Shown: one piece after another, positions 1-8,830 of the stretch
Position numbering within the stretch: the stretch's first letter is position 1
How the letters are laid out: every line of letters begins with the position of its first letter
Assembly: GCF_007829955.1 (NCBI RefSeq)
Contig: NZ_VIWX01000002.1
Location: forward strand, 744,001 to 808,000
DNA from: Saccharopolyspora dendranthemae
Lineage (GTDB): Bacteria > Actinomycetota > Actinomycetes > Mycobacteriales > Pseudonocardiaceae
Reading direction: 5' to 3'
Length of the DNA stretch: 64,000 nucleotides
The notes under the pieces: model-generated
What the model was told of the DNA's origin: nothing
Databases searched by the model: none
The model's input: the letters and a program-made list of their open reading frames with translations, nothing else
Program-made: the position numbers and the translations under genes

Positions 1-1
1 G

Positions 2-1432
2 TACTCGCCGGAGGTGCTGGCCGCCTTCGCCGAGTGCCGCCGGTTGTGGGACCCCGCAGGCATTTTGAACCCGGGGTCGGTGACGGACCCGGATCCGATC
101 GACGCGCATCTCGCGCTCGCGGGCGTGCCGGATCGGGAGTGGCGCACGAGTTTCGACCTGAGCCCTGCGTCGTCGGAGCGGGATCCGTGGGTGCACGCGG
201 TGCAGGGGTGCATCGGCGTGGGCCGGTGCCGCGCGGACAGCGGTGGCGTGATGTGCCCGAGCTACCGGGCCACGCGCGATGAGAAGGACTCGACGCGGGG
301 ACGCGCCCGGGTGTTGCAGGACGTGGTCCGGGGTGCGCGCACGGTCGAGGAGGGCTGGCGGTCCGAGGAGGTCCGAGAAGCGCTGGACCTGTGCCTGTCG
401 TGCAAGGCGTGCGCGACGGATTGCCCGACCGGCGTGGACATGGCCACCTACAAGTCGGAGTTCTTCGACCACTACTACCGCGGCAGGATCCGGCCGCGGT
501 CGCACTACTCGCTCGGCTGGCTGCCGCGCGTGCTGAAGCTGACCGGACGTCTGTCGGGCGTGGTCAACGCCGTGCTGGCGACCAAGGTGGGCAAGGTCGC
601 TGCGGCCGCGGGCGGCCTCACGACCAAGCGCGCGCTGCCGCGCTTCGCCGGTGCGGGGGAGTGGCGCCGCGAGGTCGCGGCCGAGGACCGCGCGGACGGC
701 TCGGCGGTGCTGTTCGTGGACACCTTCACGCGCGGCTTCCGGCCCGAGGTCGCGGGCGCGGCCTCCCGCGTCCTGCGTGATGCGGGCGACACCGTCTCCT
801 GCACGGCCGACGCCTGCTGCGGCCTGACCTGGATCTCCACCGGTCAGCTCGGCACCGCCAAGCGCCTGCTGGCGAAGGCGGCCGAGACCCTGGACGACGG
901 GACGGATCGGCCGATCGTCGTGGTCGAGCCGAGCTGCGCCGCCGCGCTGCGCAAGGACCTGCCCGAGCTCGTGCACACCGAGCAGGCCAAGCGCGTCGCC
1001 TCCCGCGTGCGCAGCTTCGCCTCGCACGTCGCCGACCGCGTCTCGGCGGGCTGGAAGCCGTCCCCGGCCGAGCCCGCTCCCGCACGCGCCGTCCTGCAGA
1101 CGCACTGCCACGAGCACTCGGTGTTCGGCGCGTCGGCGCAGCGCAAGGCGCTGGAAGCAGCCGGCGTCCGCGACGTCGTGGACGCCACCGGGTGCTGCGG
1201 TGTCGCGGGCAACTTCGGCTTCGAAGCCGAGCACTACGACGTGAGCATGCAGGTGGCGGAGAACGCCCTGGCCCCGGCCTTGCGCTCCACCGGGCACAAG
1301 GAGGCCGTGCTCACCGACGGCTTCTCCTGCGCCAGGCAGGTCGACCAGCTCGCCCCTTCCAGGCCGGGCCTGCACCTCGCTCAGCTCCTCGACCCGGGAA
1401 CCGCTGGGCGGGAACGGGGTTCGCGCGGCTGA
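2..1432 (+). CDS. FAD-binding oxidase / Fe-S (GlpC-like) fusion, C-terminal part
   Basis: The gene enters from the left edge, so its start is missing; the reading frame is already open at base 2. The first visible residues (an F-DP-GILNPG pattern) are the end of an FAD-oxidase C-terminal domain. Then come two ferredoxin-type cysteine groups (C-x5-C followed by MCPSYR, and CLSCKACATDCP), and a C-terminal CCG domain with paired cysteines (CCGLTW and CCGVAGNFGFE). This order is that of the large FAD/FMN dehydrogenases fused to a GlpC-like heterodisulfide-type subunit, which oxidise 2-hydroxyacids such as lactate or glycolate and pass electrons to the membrane pool. The substrate cannot be told from this part. 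Ends with TGA; the next gene is on the other strand. Confidence 0.85.
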   Translation, partial: YSPEVLAAFAECRRLWDPAGILNPGSVTDPDPIDAHLALAGVPDREWRTSFDLSPASSERDPWVHAVQGCIGVGRCRADSGGVMCPSYRATRDEKDSTRGRARVLQDVVRGARTVEEGWRSEEVREALDLCLSCKACATDCPTGVDMATYKSEFFDHYYRGRIRPRSHYSLGWLPRVLKLTGRLSGVVNAVLATKVGKVAAAAGGLTTKRALPRFAGAGEWRREVAAEDRADGSAVLFVDTFTRGFRPEVAGAASRVLRDAGDTVSCTADACCGLTWISTGQLGTAKRLLAKAAETLDDGTDRPIVVVEPSCAAALRKDLPELVHTEQAKRVASRVRSFASHVADRVSAGWKPSPAEPAPARAVLQTHCHEHSVFGASAQRKALEAAGVRDVVDATGCCGVAGNFGFEAEHYDVSMQVAENALAPALRSTGHKEAVLTDGFSCARQVDQLAPSRPGLHLAQLLDPGTAGRERGSRG

Positions 1433-1441
1433 GAACCGGCC

Positions 1442-1564
1442 TCAGGACGTGGTGTCGGCGACGCGGCAGGCGGTCATGCGCCTGCCGCGGTCGATGGGTT
1501 CGGTGCTGCGGGTGAACCTCGAGTGGGCGACCGCTCCGTCCCAGATGAGCTGGAACTGGCGCTG
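1442..1564 (-). pseudogene. possible orphan coding remnant (about 40 codons)
   Basis: Between the first gene and the PPOX gene, the minus strand has an open frame of about 40 codons ending in TGA at 1444-1442. Its third positions are almost all G or C, as in real genes here, and its composition looks protein-like (for example QLIWDG and RFTRSTEP). It has no start codon or ribosome binding site of its own and runs out of coding character under the PPOX gene. It could be the tail of a gene truncated by rearrangement. I do not recognise the family. Confidence 0.3.
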
Positions 1565-1577
1565 AGGTGATCCGGCG

Positions 1578-2090
1578 TCAGGACGCGGGTGGTCGCGGGT
1601 AGTGGGCCGCGGTCGTCCCGCCGAGCGGAGTGGGGTCGAGACCGAGCTTGCGGTGGTCCCAGGAGCGGGTGCGCTGCACGTCCAGGCGGACCGCCACGCG
1701 CTTGTGGAGCATGTACTCCACGAGCGGCTTCACCTCGTCGGTGTAGGGGCCGTGGTAGCGCTCCCACATGTTGACGCCTACGGCCCACAGCGCGTCCGGG
1801 TCCTCGACGATCTCCGCGCGTCCTTCCAAGGAGACGCCGCGCAGCGTGTCGTAGGTGAGTCCGTCCTCGATCAGGACCGTGACCCGCGGATCGCGGCGGA
1901 TGTTGACCGCCTTCTGCGCCTTCGCCTTGGTCTCGAACCAGATGACGCCGTCGAGGAGCGCGAACCACATCGCGACGGTGTGCGGGTGCCCGGTGCCGCT
2001 CAGCGACGTCAGCGTCGCGGTGCGGCGGGTGGCCATGAACTCCGAGATCTCCTCGGACGTCATCTCGACCTGTGCTCGTTGCTTCGCCAT
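1578..2090 (-). CDS. PPOX-class (pyridoxamine 5'-phosphate oxidase-like) flavoprotein
   Basis: 170 aa split-barrel protein. The N-terminal half carries the usual pattern of this superfamily: an ATLTSLSGTGHPH strand pair, MWF, the FETKAKAQKAVNIRRDPR segment, and a second pair of strands ending in GRAEIVEDP. These proteins bind FMN or F420 and reduce or oxidise small substrates in the cytoplasm; which cofactor is used cannot be read from sequence alone. The start at ATG 2090 has a good GAAGGAAGG ribosome binding site. It lies downstream of and co-directional with the acyl-CoA dehydrogenase, about 90 bases away, so it may be co-transcribed with it. Confidence 0.85.
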   Translation of the reverse strand: MAKQRAQVEMTSEEISEFMATRRTATLTSLSGTGHPHTVAMWFALLDGVIWFETKAKAQKAVNIRRDPRVTVLIEDGLTYDTLRGVSLEGRAEIVEDPDALWAVGVNMWERYHGPYTDEVKPLVEYMLHKRVAVRLDVQRTRSWDHRKLGLDPTPLGGTTAAHYPRPPAS

Positions 2091-2181
2091 CGACCTTCCT
2101 TCTCGTGCTGGAGCGGTGACACCGCGTGCTGATGCCGGGGCGGGGGAGGGCCGGGCGCCGGGCTCCCCCGCGACCGGAAGC

Positions 2182-4335
2182 TCACTTGATCAGCGGATCG
2201 CGGGGGAGTCCGAGGATGCGCTCACCGATCTGGTTGCGCTTGATCTCGCTGGTGCCGCCCGCGATGGACAGGCCGCGGTGCAGCAGCGCCAGAGCGCCGC
2301 TGAACGCGCCCGGACCGTCCAGGTAGACGGAGTCCGCTCCGCCCAGCGCGTTCATGATGACCGCGGCCTCGTGCCCCAGCTCGGAGAGCACGAGCTTGGT
2401 GATCGCCCCTTCCGGCCCGGGTTCGGCGCCCTCGACGGCGCGGTGCGCCGAGCGCACGTTGAGCATCTCCATGGCGTGGTGTTCAGCGGCGTACCGGCCG
2501 ATCCTGGCGGCTCCGCCGGTGAGCCTGCCGGGGTGGGCGTCCAGCTGCGGCACCATCGCCGAGGCCGGGGTGGACATCGTCCCCTGACCGCCCCCGATGC
2601 TGACGCTCTCGTTGCCGAGCGTGGCGCGCGCGACGGTCCAGCCGCCGTTGATCGGCCCGACCACGTCGTCATCGGGCACGAAGACGTCCTCGAAGAAGAC
2701 CTCGTTGAACTCCGATGCGCCCGAGGGCATCTTGATGGGGCGGACTTCGACGCCCTCGGCCTGCATGTCGATGACCATCATCGTGATGCCCTGGTGCTTG
2801 GGCACTTCCGGGTCGGTCCGCACGGTCGCGAAGCCCTTCCCCGCCTTGTGCGCACCGCTCGTCCACACCTTCTGGCCGTTGACGAGCCAGCCGCCGTCGA
2901 CGCGGGTGGCCTTCGTCTTCACGCCCGCGGCATCCGATCCCGCGGCGGGCTCGCTGAACAGCTGGCACCAGATCACGTCCTGGCGCAGTGCCGGTCCGAC
3001 CCAGCGCGACACCTGCTCCTCGGTCCCGTGCTGGATGAGGGTCAGGATGACCCAGCCGGTGATCCCGTACGAAGGACGTTTCACCTCTGCCGCGGCGAAC
3101 TCCTGCTCGACGACCAGCTGCTCGATGGCTCCGGCCGCCCGGCCGTAGGGCTTCGGCCAGTGCGGCATCACGTAGCCGGTCTCGATCAACCGCGCCTTCT
3201 GCTGGTCTTCGGGCAGCGCGGCCACTTCGTCAGCGATGGCTCGCACTTCCCGGCGCACGTTCTCGGCTTCGGGCGGCAGCTCGACGGTCCGCGCTCTGGC
3301 GACCCCGTCGCGGGTCAGGGCCGTGAGCTCCTCGGCCGCGTCATCGCCCGACAGCAGCGTCAGCAGTGTCGTCGCCCGACGCACGTAGAGGTGCGCGTCG
3401 TGCTCCCAGGTGATGGCGATACCGCCGTGCACCTGGGTGTTGAGGTTGGCGCACAGGTCCGCGGCCGGGCCGGCGAGGGCCGCGCTCGCAGCAGCGGCGA
3501 AGGTGAGCTGATCACCACCGGTGGGAACGGCTCGGGCGGCGTCCCAGACGGCGCTGGTCGCGAGCTCGGTGGCCACGGCCATGTTGGCGCAGTGGTGCTT
3601 GACCGCCTGGTACGTGCCGATCACGCGGCCGAACTGCTCGCGCTCCTTGGCGTACGCGGCGGCCTGCTCGGTGCATTCCCGGGCGACTCCGACCGCCTCC
3701 GCGGACAGGATCACCCGCGCCAGGTCGATCAGCGCTCGACGGCCGCCGGTGAGCACCGTGGCCGGTGCGCCCTCCAGGGTGAAGCGGGCCGAGCGGCGGG
3801 ACTGGTCGAGGTTCGGCGGGACCTCGACGGTGGTGCCCTGACCGACCTCGACGATCACGGCGTCGTCACCGCCCGGCAGCACCAGCAGCTGCGCCAGCCC
3901 GCCGCCGACCACGGCGGGAGCCGAACCCGACACGGTGCCGCCCGAGACCTCCAGCTCGGCTTCGAGAGCGATGCCCGCGGGCACCGAACCGTCCGCGAGG
4001 CCGGGCAGAAGTCGTTTCCTGGTCGCGTCATCACCAGCGGCGTCGATCACCGCCGAAGCGATCACGGTCGGGGCGAACGGTCCCGGTGCCACCGCCCGTC
4101 CCAGCTGCTCCGCGACGACCACCGCTTCGGCGAGCCCGAACCCCGCGCCGCCGGACTCCTCGGGCAGGTGGAGTCCCAGCCAGCCCAGATCGGCTGCCTC
4201 GCGCCAGAAGGCCGGGAGGGATTCGGCGTCGGAATCCAGCAGTGCCCGGCTGGCGGCGCGGGCTTCGCGCTGCGCGAGGAGATCGGACACGGTCTGGCCG
4301 AGAAGCCGGTGATCTTCGTTGATCGCGATCGACAT
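2182..4335 (-). CDS. fused two-domain acyl-CoA dehydrogenase (FadE34-like)
   Basis: 717 aa, about twice the length of an ordinary acyl-CoA dehydrogenase. Both halves look like separate dehydrogenase domains: the N-terminal half has a central CTEQAAAYAKEREQFGR helix, and the C-terminal half has the flavin-binding W(V)NGQKVWTSGA stretch and ends with the classical GGTSEIKRNQIGERILGLPRDP tail. Mycobacterial FadE34, a steroid side-chain acyl-CoA dehydrogenase, has this fused layout and nearly the same length, so a role in oxidation of steroid or other bulky acyl-CoA is a reasonable inference. It introduces the 2,3 double bond and passes electrons to ETF. ATG at 4335 is the likely start, although no strong ribosome binding site is visible. 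Confidence 0.88.
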   Translation of the reverse strand: MSIAINEDHRLLGQTVSDLLAQREARAASRALLDSDAESLPAFWREAADLGWLGLHLPEESGGAGFGLAEAVVVAEQLGRAVAPGPFAPTVIASAVIDAAGDDATRKRLLPGLADGSVPAGIALEAELEVSGGTVSGSAPAVVGGGLAQLLVLPGGDDAVIVEVGQGTTVEVPPNLDQSRRSARFTLEGAPATVLTGGRRALIDLARVILSAEAVGVARECTEQAAAYAKEREQFGRVIGTYQAVKHHCANMAVATELATSAVWDAARAVPTGGDQLTFAAAASAALAGPAADLCANLNTQVHGGIAITWEHDAHLYVRRATTLLTLLSGDDAAEELTALTRDGVARARTVELPPEAENVRREVRAIADEVAALPEDQQKARLIETGYVMPHWPKPYGRAAGAIEQLVVEQEFAAAEVKRPSYGITGWVILTLIQHGTEEQVSRWVGPALRQDVIWCQLFSEPAAGSDAAGVKTKATRVDGGWLVNGQKVWTSGAHKAGKGFATVRTDPEVPKHQGITMMVIDMQAEGVEVRPIKMPSGASEFNEVFFEDVFVPDDDVVGPINGGWTVARATLGNESVSIGGGQGTMSTPASAMVPQLDAHPGRLTGGAARIGRYAAEHHAMEMLNVRSAHRAVEGAEPGPEGAITKLVLSELGHEAAVIMNALGGADSVYLDGPGAFSGALALLHRGLSIAGGTSEIKRNQIGERILGLPRDPLIK

Positions 4336-4698
4336 GACCGCAGCGTATGTTCCCAGAGCTGTTCAGCCCAGCGCGGAGAAGACCTGATCTCGCGCGGGCC
4401 GGGCCGGTGGGTGCGACCCGACCGGAGCGCGGAGGTGAATCGTCGCAGCCGAGCCCGGGTTCCACCTGCCCGATCCTCCGCCCGCGAAGGCCCGCGGTGA
4501 TCCAGGTCTCAGTCCGCTCGAACCGCCACGGCGGGCTGATCATCAACGGGAGGCTGGGAGCGACGGGTGTGAGACGCGCGTTCTCCGGGCTGGTGCGAGA
4601 TGCGGAGGCGTGCGGCTTCGCGGATGCACCGCCTGCGAAGCTCGATCCACGCCGTTGGTTTCTCGTGCCACAGGACCAGCGTTCGTCAGGAGGATCGC
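4336..4698. other. intergenic region between divergent genes, nothing recognised
   Basis: About 360 bases separate the acyl-CoA dehydrogenase start (minus) from the rutA start (plus). Open frames through it lack a ribosome binding site and protein-like composition. No clear palindrome or riboswitch was found; it must hold the two promoters. Confidence 0.5.
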
Positions 4699-5751
4699 AT
4701 GGACTTCGGCGTCTTCATCCCGATCGGCAACAACGGTTGGCTGATCTCGGAGAACTCACCTCAGTACAAGCCCTCGTTCGAGTTGAACAAGCGCGTCGTG
4801 CTGGAGGCGGAACGGCAGGGCTTCGCCTTCGCGCTGTCGATGATCAAGCTCCGCGGATTCGGCGGCAAGACCGAGTTCTGGGACCACAACCTCGAATCGT
4901 TCACGCTGATGGCGGGTCTGGCCGCGATCACCGAGCGCATCAAGCTCTACGCCTCCACAGCGGTGCTGACGCTGCCGCCCGCGCTCGTGGCCAGGATGGC
5001 CACCACCATCGACTCGATCGCCCCCGGCCGCTTCGGCATCAACATCGTGTCCGGGTGGGCCAAGGCCGAGTACGAGCAGATGGGGTTGTGGCCGGGCGAC
5101 GACTACTTCGGCCACCGCTACGACTACGCCACCGAGTACGTCCGCGTCATGCGCGATCTGTGGGAGCACGGGACCTCGACGCTGGACGGCCGGTTCTTCC
5201 AGATGGACGACTGCCGCCTCGAACCCCGCCCGTCGAGCCCGATCGACATCGTCTGCGCCGGGCAGTCGGATCGCGGGATGCGGTTCTGCGCGGAGGTGGG
5301 CGATTACAACTTCGTCCTCAACCCGGGCGTCAACGCGCCGGGGGCCTACGAGGAGCCGGTCCGGCGGCTGGCGGAGCAGTCCGCCCGCACCGGGCGCGAC
5401 GTCGGCTCGCTGCCGCTGTTCATGCTCATCATGGACGACACCGACGAGGCCGCGCGGGCGAAGTGGGAGTCCTACCACGCGGGCGCGGACGTCGCGGCGC
5501 TCGGATACATGTCGGACCAGGGAGCCCAGGACACCACCGCGGACTCGACCGGCACCGCGCGCACCATCACCCTGCCCGAGGGCGCGGTCAACCTGAACAT
5601 GGCGACGCTGGTGGGCTCCTACGAGACCGTCGCCCGCCACCTCGACGAGGTCGCGAGGATTCCCGGTGTGGAGGGCCTGATGTTCACCTTCGACGACTTC
5701 GAGCGCGGAGTCCACGACTTCGGCGAGAAGGTCAAGCCCCTCCTGGGATGA
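4699..5751 (+). CDS. rutA: RutA-like pyrimidine monooxygenase (LLM-class flavoprotein)
   Basis: 350 aa, close to the family length. The protein matches what I know of E. coli RutA along nearly all of its length: [14 protein letters not shown] at the N-terminus, [44 protein letters not shown]-type motifs ([13 protein letters not shown]), ICAGQSD-like ([10 protein letters not shown]), and MGTLVGSY/TFDDF-like blocks near the C-terminus. RutA opens the uracil ring with FMN and O2 in the Rut pathway. ATG 4699 is chosen because AGGAGG lies five bases upstream and the family begins here; a longer frame from 4600 is not needed. None of the usual partners (rutB-rutG) is in the window, so this copy stands alone. 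Confidence 0.88.
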   Translation: MDFGVFIPIGNNGWLISENSPQYKPSFELNKRVVLEAERQGFAFALSMIKLRGFGGKTEFWDHNLESFTLMAGLAAITERIKLYASTAVLTLPPALVARMATTIDSIAPGRFGINIVSGWAKAEYEQMGLWPGDDYFGHRYDYATEYVRVMRDLWEHGTSTLDGRFFQMDDCRLEPRPSSPIDIVCAGQSDRGMRFCAEVGDYNFVLNPGVNAPGAYEEPVRRLAEQSARTGRDVGSLPLFMLIMDDTDEAARAKWESYHAGADVAALGYMSDQGAQDTTADSTGTARTITLPEGAVNLNMATLVGSYETVARHLDEVARIPGVEGLMFTFDDFERGVHDFGEKVKPLLG

Positions 5752-5803
5752 ACGCCGGTGCGGCGGGGGCGGTTTCGCCGAGTTCGCCCGTTGAGCGTTC
5801 CGT

Positions 5804-5845
5804 TCGTGGGGTGGGAAGTTTTCATGAAAACGTCCCACCCCACGA
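5804..5845. terminator. bidirectional hairpin terminator
   Basis: A near-perfect hairpin with arms of about 20 bases (GTGGGGTGGGA on one side, TCCCACCCCAC on the other, with GTTTTC/GAAAAC at the tip and one mismatch) sits between the converging rutA and thiolase genes. Confidence 0.8.
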
Positions 5846-5864
5846 CGTCACCCCGCCGAGTCGG

Positions 5865-7055
5865 TCAGAGCCGTTCGATGAGCGTCGCGTTGGCCATCCC
5901 GCCGCCTTCGCACATGGTCTGCAGCCCGTAGCGGCCCCCGGTGGTGGTCAGGTGGTTGACCAGCGTCGTGAGCAGGCGCGTGCCGGAGGCGCCGAGCGGG
6001 TGTCCCAGCGCGATCGCGCCGCCGCGCGGGTTGAGCCGGGCCGGGTCCGCGTCGAACTCGCGCTGCCACAGCAGCGGCACCGGCGCGAACGCCTCGTTGA
6101 CCTCGTAGGCGTCGATGTCGTCGATGGACACGCCGGAGCGCTCCAGCAGCTTGCGGGTGGCGGGAAGGACGCCGGTGAGCATGAGCAGCGGATCGCTGCC
6201 GGTGACGGCGAAGCTGTGGAACCGGGCCTTCGGCCGCAGTCCGAGCGCGCGAGCCTTGGCCTCGCTCATGATCAGCACGGCCGAGGCGCCGTCGGTCAGC
6301 GGCGAGGAGTTGCCCGGCGTGATCCGCCAGTCGATCTCCGGGAACCGCTCGGCCAGCGCCTCGTCGGCGAACGACGCGCGCAGTCCCGCGAGCCCTTCGG
6401 CGGTGGTGGACGCGCGCACGGTCTCGTCGGTGGTGGCCGCGCGCTCGGCGCCGTCCTCGCCGGTGACCGCGATCGGCAGGATCTCGTCGTCGAAGGCGCC
6501 GCCCGCGGCGCTCAGCGCGGCGCGGGCGTGGGAGCGGGCGGAGAACTCGTCGAGCTCGTCGCGGCCGAACTTCCACCTCGCGGCGATCAGCTCCGCCGAA
6601 ACGCCTTGGTTGATCAGCCCTTCGGGATAGCGGGCGGCCACCGAAGGGCCGCCGGGGCTGGTGCCCATGGGTGCTGTTCCCATCGGAACCCGGCTCATCG
6701 ATTCCACGCCGCAGGCGATCACCGCGTCGTAGGCGCCCGCGAGGACGCCCTGCGCGGCGAAGTGCGCGGCCTGCTGGCTCGAACCGCACTGCCGGTCGAT
6801 GGTCGTGGCGGGCACCGATTCCGGGAAACCGGCTCCCAGCACCGCGTTCCGGGCGATGTTGCGCGCCTGCTCCCCGGCTTGGCCGACGCATCCGCCGATG
6901 ACGTCGTCCACCTCGCCCGGGTCGATGCCGGTCCGCTCGACGAGTCCGCGCAGCGTGCGCGCGAGCAGCTCGGCGGGATGGACCCCGGACAGCTGCCCTC
7001 CTGGTTTTCCCTTGCCCGACGGGGTTCTGATCGCGTCGACGATGACGGCGTCCAT
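5865..7055 (-). CDS. thiolase family protein (acetyl-CoA C-acyltransferase)
   Basis: 396 aa, the normal thiolase length. The three catalytic signatures are present: nucleophilic Cys90 in DRQCGSSQQA, His352 in GGAIALGHPLGASG, and Cys382 in MCEGGGMANA; NEAFAPV is also intact. It would cleave 3-ketoacyl-CoA to acetyl- (or propionyl-) CoA as the last step of beta-oxidation. ATG 7055 is preferred over upstream in-frame starts because GGAGGAG lies just before it and the family starts with M-x-AVIVDAIRTP. It is divergent from the SDR at 7194, and the two share a pair of mirrored operator-like motifs, so the two genes are probably induced together. Confidence 0.92.
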   Translation of the reverse strand: MDAVIVDAIRTPSGKGKPGGQLSGVHPAELLARTLRGLVERTGIDPGEVDDVIGGCVGQAGEQARNIARNAVLGAGFPESVPATTIDRQCGSSQQAAHFAAQGVLAGAYDAVIACGVESMSRVPMGTAPMGTSPGGPSVAARYPEGLINQGVSAELIAARWKFGRDELDEFSARSHARAALSAAGGAFDDEILPIAVTGEDGAERAATTDETVRASTTAEGLAGLRASFADEALAERFPEIDWRITPGNSSPLTDGASAVLIMSEAKARALGLRPKARFHSFAVTGSDPLLMLTGVLPATRKLLERSGVSIDDIDAYEVNEAFAPVPLLWQREFDADPARLNPRGGAIALGHPLGASGTRLLTTLVNHLTTTGGRYGLQTMCEGGGMANATLIERL

Positions 7056-7074
7056 TGCTCCTCCTTCGACGGCG

Positions 7075-7096
7075 TACTGAACGATCGCTAAGCGAC
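7075..7096 (+). promoter_or_regulatory. TetR-type operator, copy A
   Basis: Reads TACTGAACGATCGCTAAG followed by CGAC. The core CT-A-CGATCG-T-AG is an imperfect palindrome. It lies 20 bases upstream of the thiolase start and is a mirrored copy of the site at 7138-7159 (17 of 22 positions identical). Confidence 0.7.
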
Positions 7097-7137
7097 GCCG
7101 GGGTGTCAACACGGTGACGAGCGACGTGCGGGTCTTG

Positions 7138-7159
7138 GTTACTTATCGCTCGCTCAGTA
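7138..7159 (-). promoter_or_regulatory. TetR-type operator, copy B
   Basis: On the minus strand it reads TACTGAGCGAGCGATAAG followed by TAAC, the same motif as at 7075-7096. It lies about 35 bases upstream of the SDR start. The nearby TetR gene at 8026 is the natural candidate to bind both (inference). Confidence 0.7.
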
Positions 7160-7193
7160 TGCTGCGACGCGGTCGATATCTGAGGAGGCGGAA

Positions 7194-7955
7194 GTGGACA
7201 TCAAGGGTGCTGTCGCGCTCGTGACCGGGGGTGCGTCCGGGCTGGGCCTGGCGACGGTGAAGGAGCTCCACGGGCAGGGCGCGCAGGTCGTCATCGTGGA
7301 CCTGCCGTCGTCGCAGGGTGAGGCCGTGGCCGACGAACTCGGCGACGGTGTCGTGTTCGCCGGCGCCGACGTCACCGACGAGGAGCAGGTCACCGCAGCT
7401 CTCGACGCCGCCGAGGCGCTGGGGCCGCTCCGGATCGCGGTGAACTGCGCCGGCATCGGCAACGCCGCCAAGACCGTGGGCAAGCAGGGCGCTTTCCCGC
7501 TCGCGGACTTCACGAAGGTCATCAACATCAACCTCATCGGCACGTTCAACGTGCTGCGGCTGGCGGCCGAGCGGATCTCCCAGACCGAACCGGTCGGCGA
7601 GGAGTGCGGCGTCATCGTCAACACGGCGTCGGTCGCCGCGTTCGACGGCCAGGTCGGGCAGGCCGCGTACTCGGCGTCCAAGGGCGGCATCGTCGGCATG
7701 ACGCTGCCGATCGCCCGCGACCTGGCGAACCTGAAGATCCGGGTCTCGACCATCGCGCCCGGCCTGTTCCACACCCCGCTCTTCGCCACGCTGCCCGAGG
7801 AGGCGATCGACTCGCTGGGCGCGCAGGTCCCGCACCCGTCGCGGCTCGGCGACCCCACCGAGTACGGCTCGCTGGTGCGGCACATCGTCGAGAACCCGAT
7901 GCTCAACGGGGAGACCATCAGGCTGGACGGCGCCATTCGGATGGCGCCTCGCTGA
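7194..7955 (+). CDS. SDR, 3-hydroxyacyl-CoA dehydrogenase type 2-like
   Basis: 253 aa short-chain dehydrogenase. The NAD-binding TGGASGLG motif is at residues 11-18, the structural NAG-like NCAG follows, and the catalytic set is Ser146, Tyr159 and Lys163 (Y-S-A-S-K). The insertion around [10 protein letters not shown] and the ending [11 protein letters not shown] are typical of the HSD17B10/3-hydroxyacyl-CoA dehydrogenase type 2 group, which oxidises 3-hydroxyacyl-CoA or hydroxysteroids with NAD. GTG 7194 follows a GAGGAGG ribosome binding site. With the divergent thiolase it would supply the last two steps of a beta-oxidation spiral. A close relative is found at 15653. Confidence 0.9.
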   Translation: MDIKGAVALVTGGASGLGLATVKELHGQGAQVVIVDLPSSQGEAVADELGDGVVFAGADVTDEEQVTAALDAAEALGPLRIAVNCAGIGNAAKTVGKQGAFPLADFTKVININLIGTFNVLRLAAERISQTEPVGEECGVIVNTASVAAFDGQVGQAAYSASKGGIVGMTLPIARDLANLKIRVSTIAPGLFHTPLFATLPEEAIDSLGAQVPHPSRLGDPTEYGSLVRHIVENPMLNGETIRLDGAIRMAPR

Positions 7956-7967
7956 GGCGATCACCGA

Positions 7968-7994
7968 ACCGGCCGGCGCGCGGCGCCGGCCGGT
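7968..7994 (+). terminator. GC-rich hairpin after the SDR gene
   Basis: A perfect 10-base stem (ACCGGCCGGC with GCCGGCCGGT, 7-base loop) starts 13 bases after the SDR stop codon. There is no T-run, as is common for actinobacterial terminators. Confidence 0.6.
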
Positions 7995-8025
7995 ATGGTC
8001 GCCGCAGGCGGGGAGAGGAAGAGAC

Positions 8026-8667
8026 GTGATGGCTCAGGCGAGCGCGGCGGAGCCGGACACCGAGTCCGGGTGGCGGGAGTTCGGTCCGCTCGGACTGACG
8101 CCCATCCTCGACGCTGCGCTGGACGAGTTCCGCGAGAGCGGGTTCCACGGTGCGACCGTGCGGCAGATCGCCCGGCGCGTCGGCATGACCGTTCCCGCGC
8201 TGTACTACCACCACGAGAACAAGGAGGGGCTGCTCGTCGCGCTCCTAGAGCTGGGCACCGGTGAGGTCGCGTGGCGCGTGCGCGCCGCCGCTCGCGAGGC
8301 CCAGGGGAATCCGCGCGAGCAGTTCGTGAGCGTCATCGAGGCCGTCGTGCTGCACATGGCCTACCGGTTCCGGCTGGCCGTGATCGACAGCGAGATGCGC
8401 TACCTGTCGCCGAGCAACCGCCGCCGCTACGGCGCGCGCCGCAAGACCGTCGAGAACGTGCTCACCGAGGTGATCGAAACCGGGAGCGCCGACGGCACTT
8501 TCCGCATCGCCGACGCTGCCGAGACCTCGCGCGCGCTGCTCGGGATGTGCCAGTCCGTCGCCCGCTGGTACCACCCGGACGGGCCGTTGAGTCCCGAGGA
8601 CCTCGCGGCCCGCTACGTCGACATCACCCTGATGGCCGTCGGCGCCCACCCGCGCCTGCGTCGCTGA
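8026..8667 (+). CDS. TetR/AcrR family regulator, KstR2-like
   Basis: 213 aa. Residues 25-70 form the TetR helix-turn-helix (ILDAALDEFRESGFHGATVRQIA followed by the G-MTVPALYYHHENKEGLL block). The C-terminal region, with VARWYHPDGPLSPEDLAARY, resembles the ligand domain of KstR2-type regulators, which respond to acyl-CoA thioesters. GTG 8026 or ATG 8029 can serve as start after a GGGGAGAGGA ribosome binding site. It follows the thiolase/SDR pair, so it probably represses them through the sites at 7075 and 7138. The ligand is unknown. Confidence 0.85.
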   Translation: MMAQASAAEPDTESGWREFGPLGLTPILDAALDEFRESGFHGATVRQIARRVGMTVPALYYHHENKEGLLVALLELGTGEVAWRVRAAAREAQGNPREQFVSVIEAVVLHMAYRFRLAVIDSEMRYLSPSNRRRYGARRKTVENVLTEVIETGSADGTFRIADAAETSRALLGMCQSVARWYHPDGPLSPEDLAARYVDITLMAVGAHPRLRR

Positions 8668-8770
8668 TCCAGCCCGCCCTGTTCGGCACGAGTTCCGCCG
8701 AGTGCCGTTGCGGCGCAGTGCGATTCCGCTCCCACCGCGCGCCCGGTGAGCCACGCTGAAACCTTCTTTC

Positions 8771-8799
8771 ACTAATTGGCTAGTGTTTTGTGCTAGGGT
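8771..8799 (+). promoter_or_regulatory. candidate promoter/operator of the ABC-GntR operon
   Basis: ACTAATTGGCTAGT (8771-8784) is an ACTA/TAGT inverted repeat, followed closely by TGCTAGGGT, a plausible -10 region. It lies about 35-60 bases before the permease start. YtrA-type GntR repressors commonly bind such sites within their own operon promoter, so autoregulation is likely (inference). Confidence 0.45.
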
Positions 8800-8830
8800 T
8801 CGGGCTGGGTCGCGGACGAGAGGGTGGCAG

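Noticed and set aside
1855..4500. 881-codon open frame on the plus strand across the acyl-CoA dehydrogenase
   Set aside because: It is antisense to a clear dehydrogenase, is rich in Arg/Gly/Ala/His as shadow frames are in GC-rich DNA, and has no domain.
5804..5845. Operator for the thiolase or rutA gene
   Set aside because: It lies between the 3' ends of converging genes, so a bidirectional terminator is the simpler reading.
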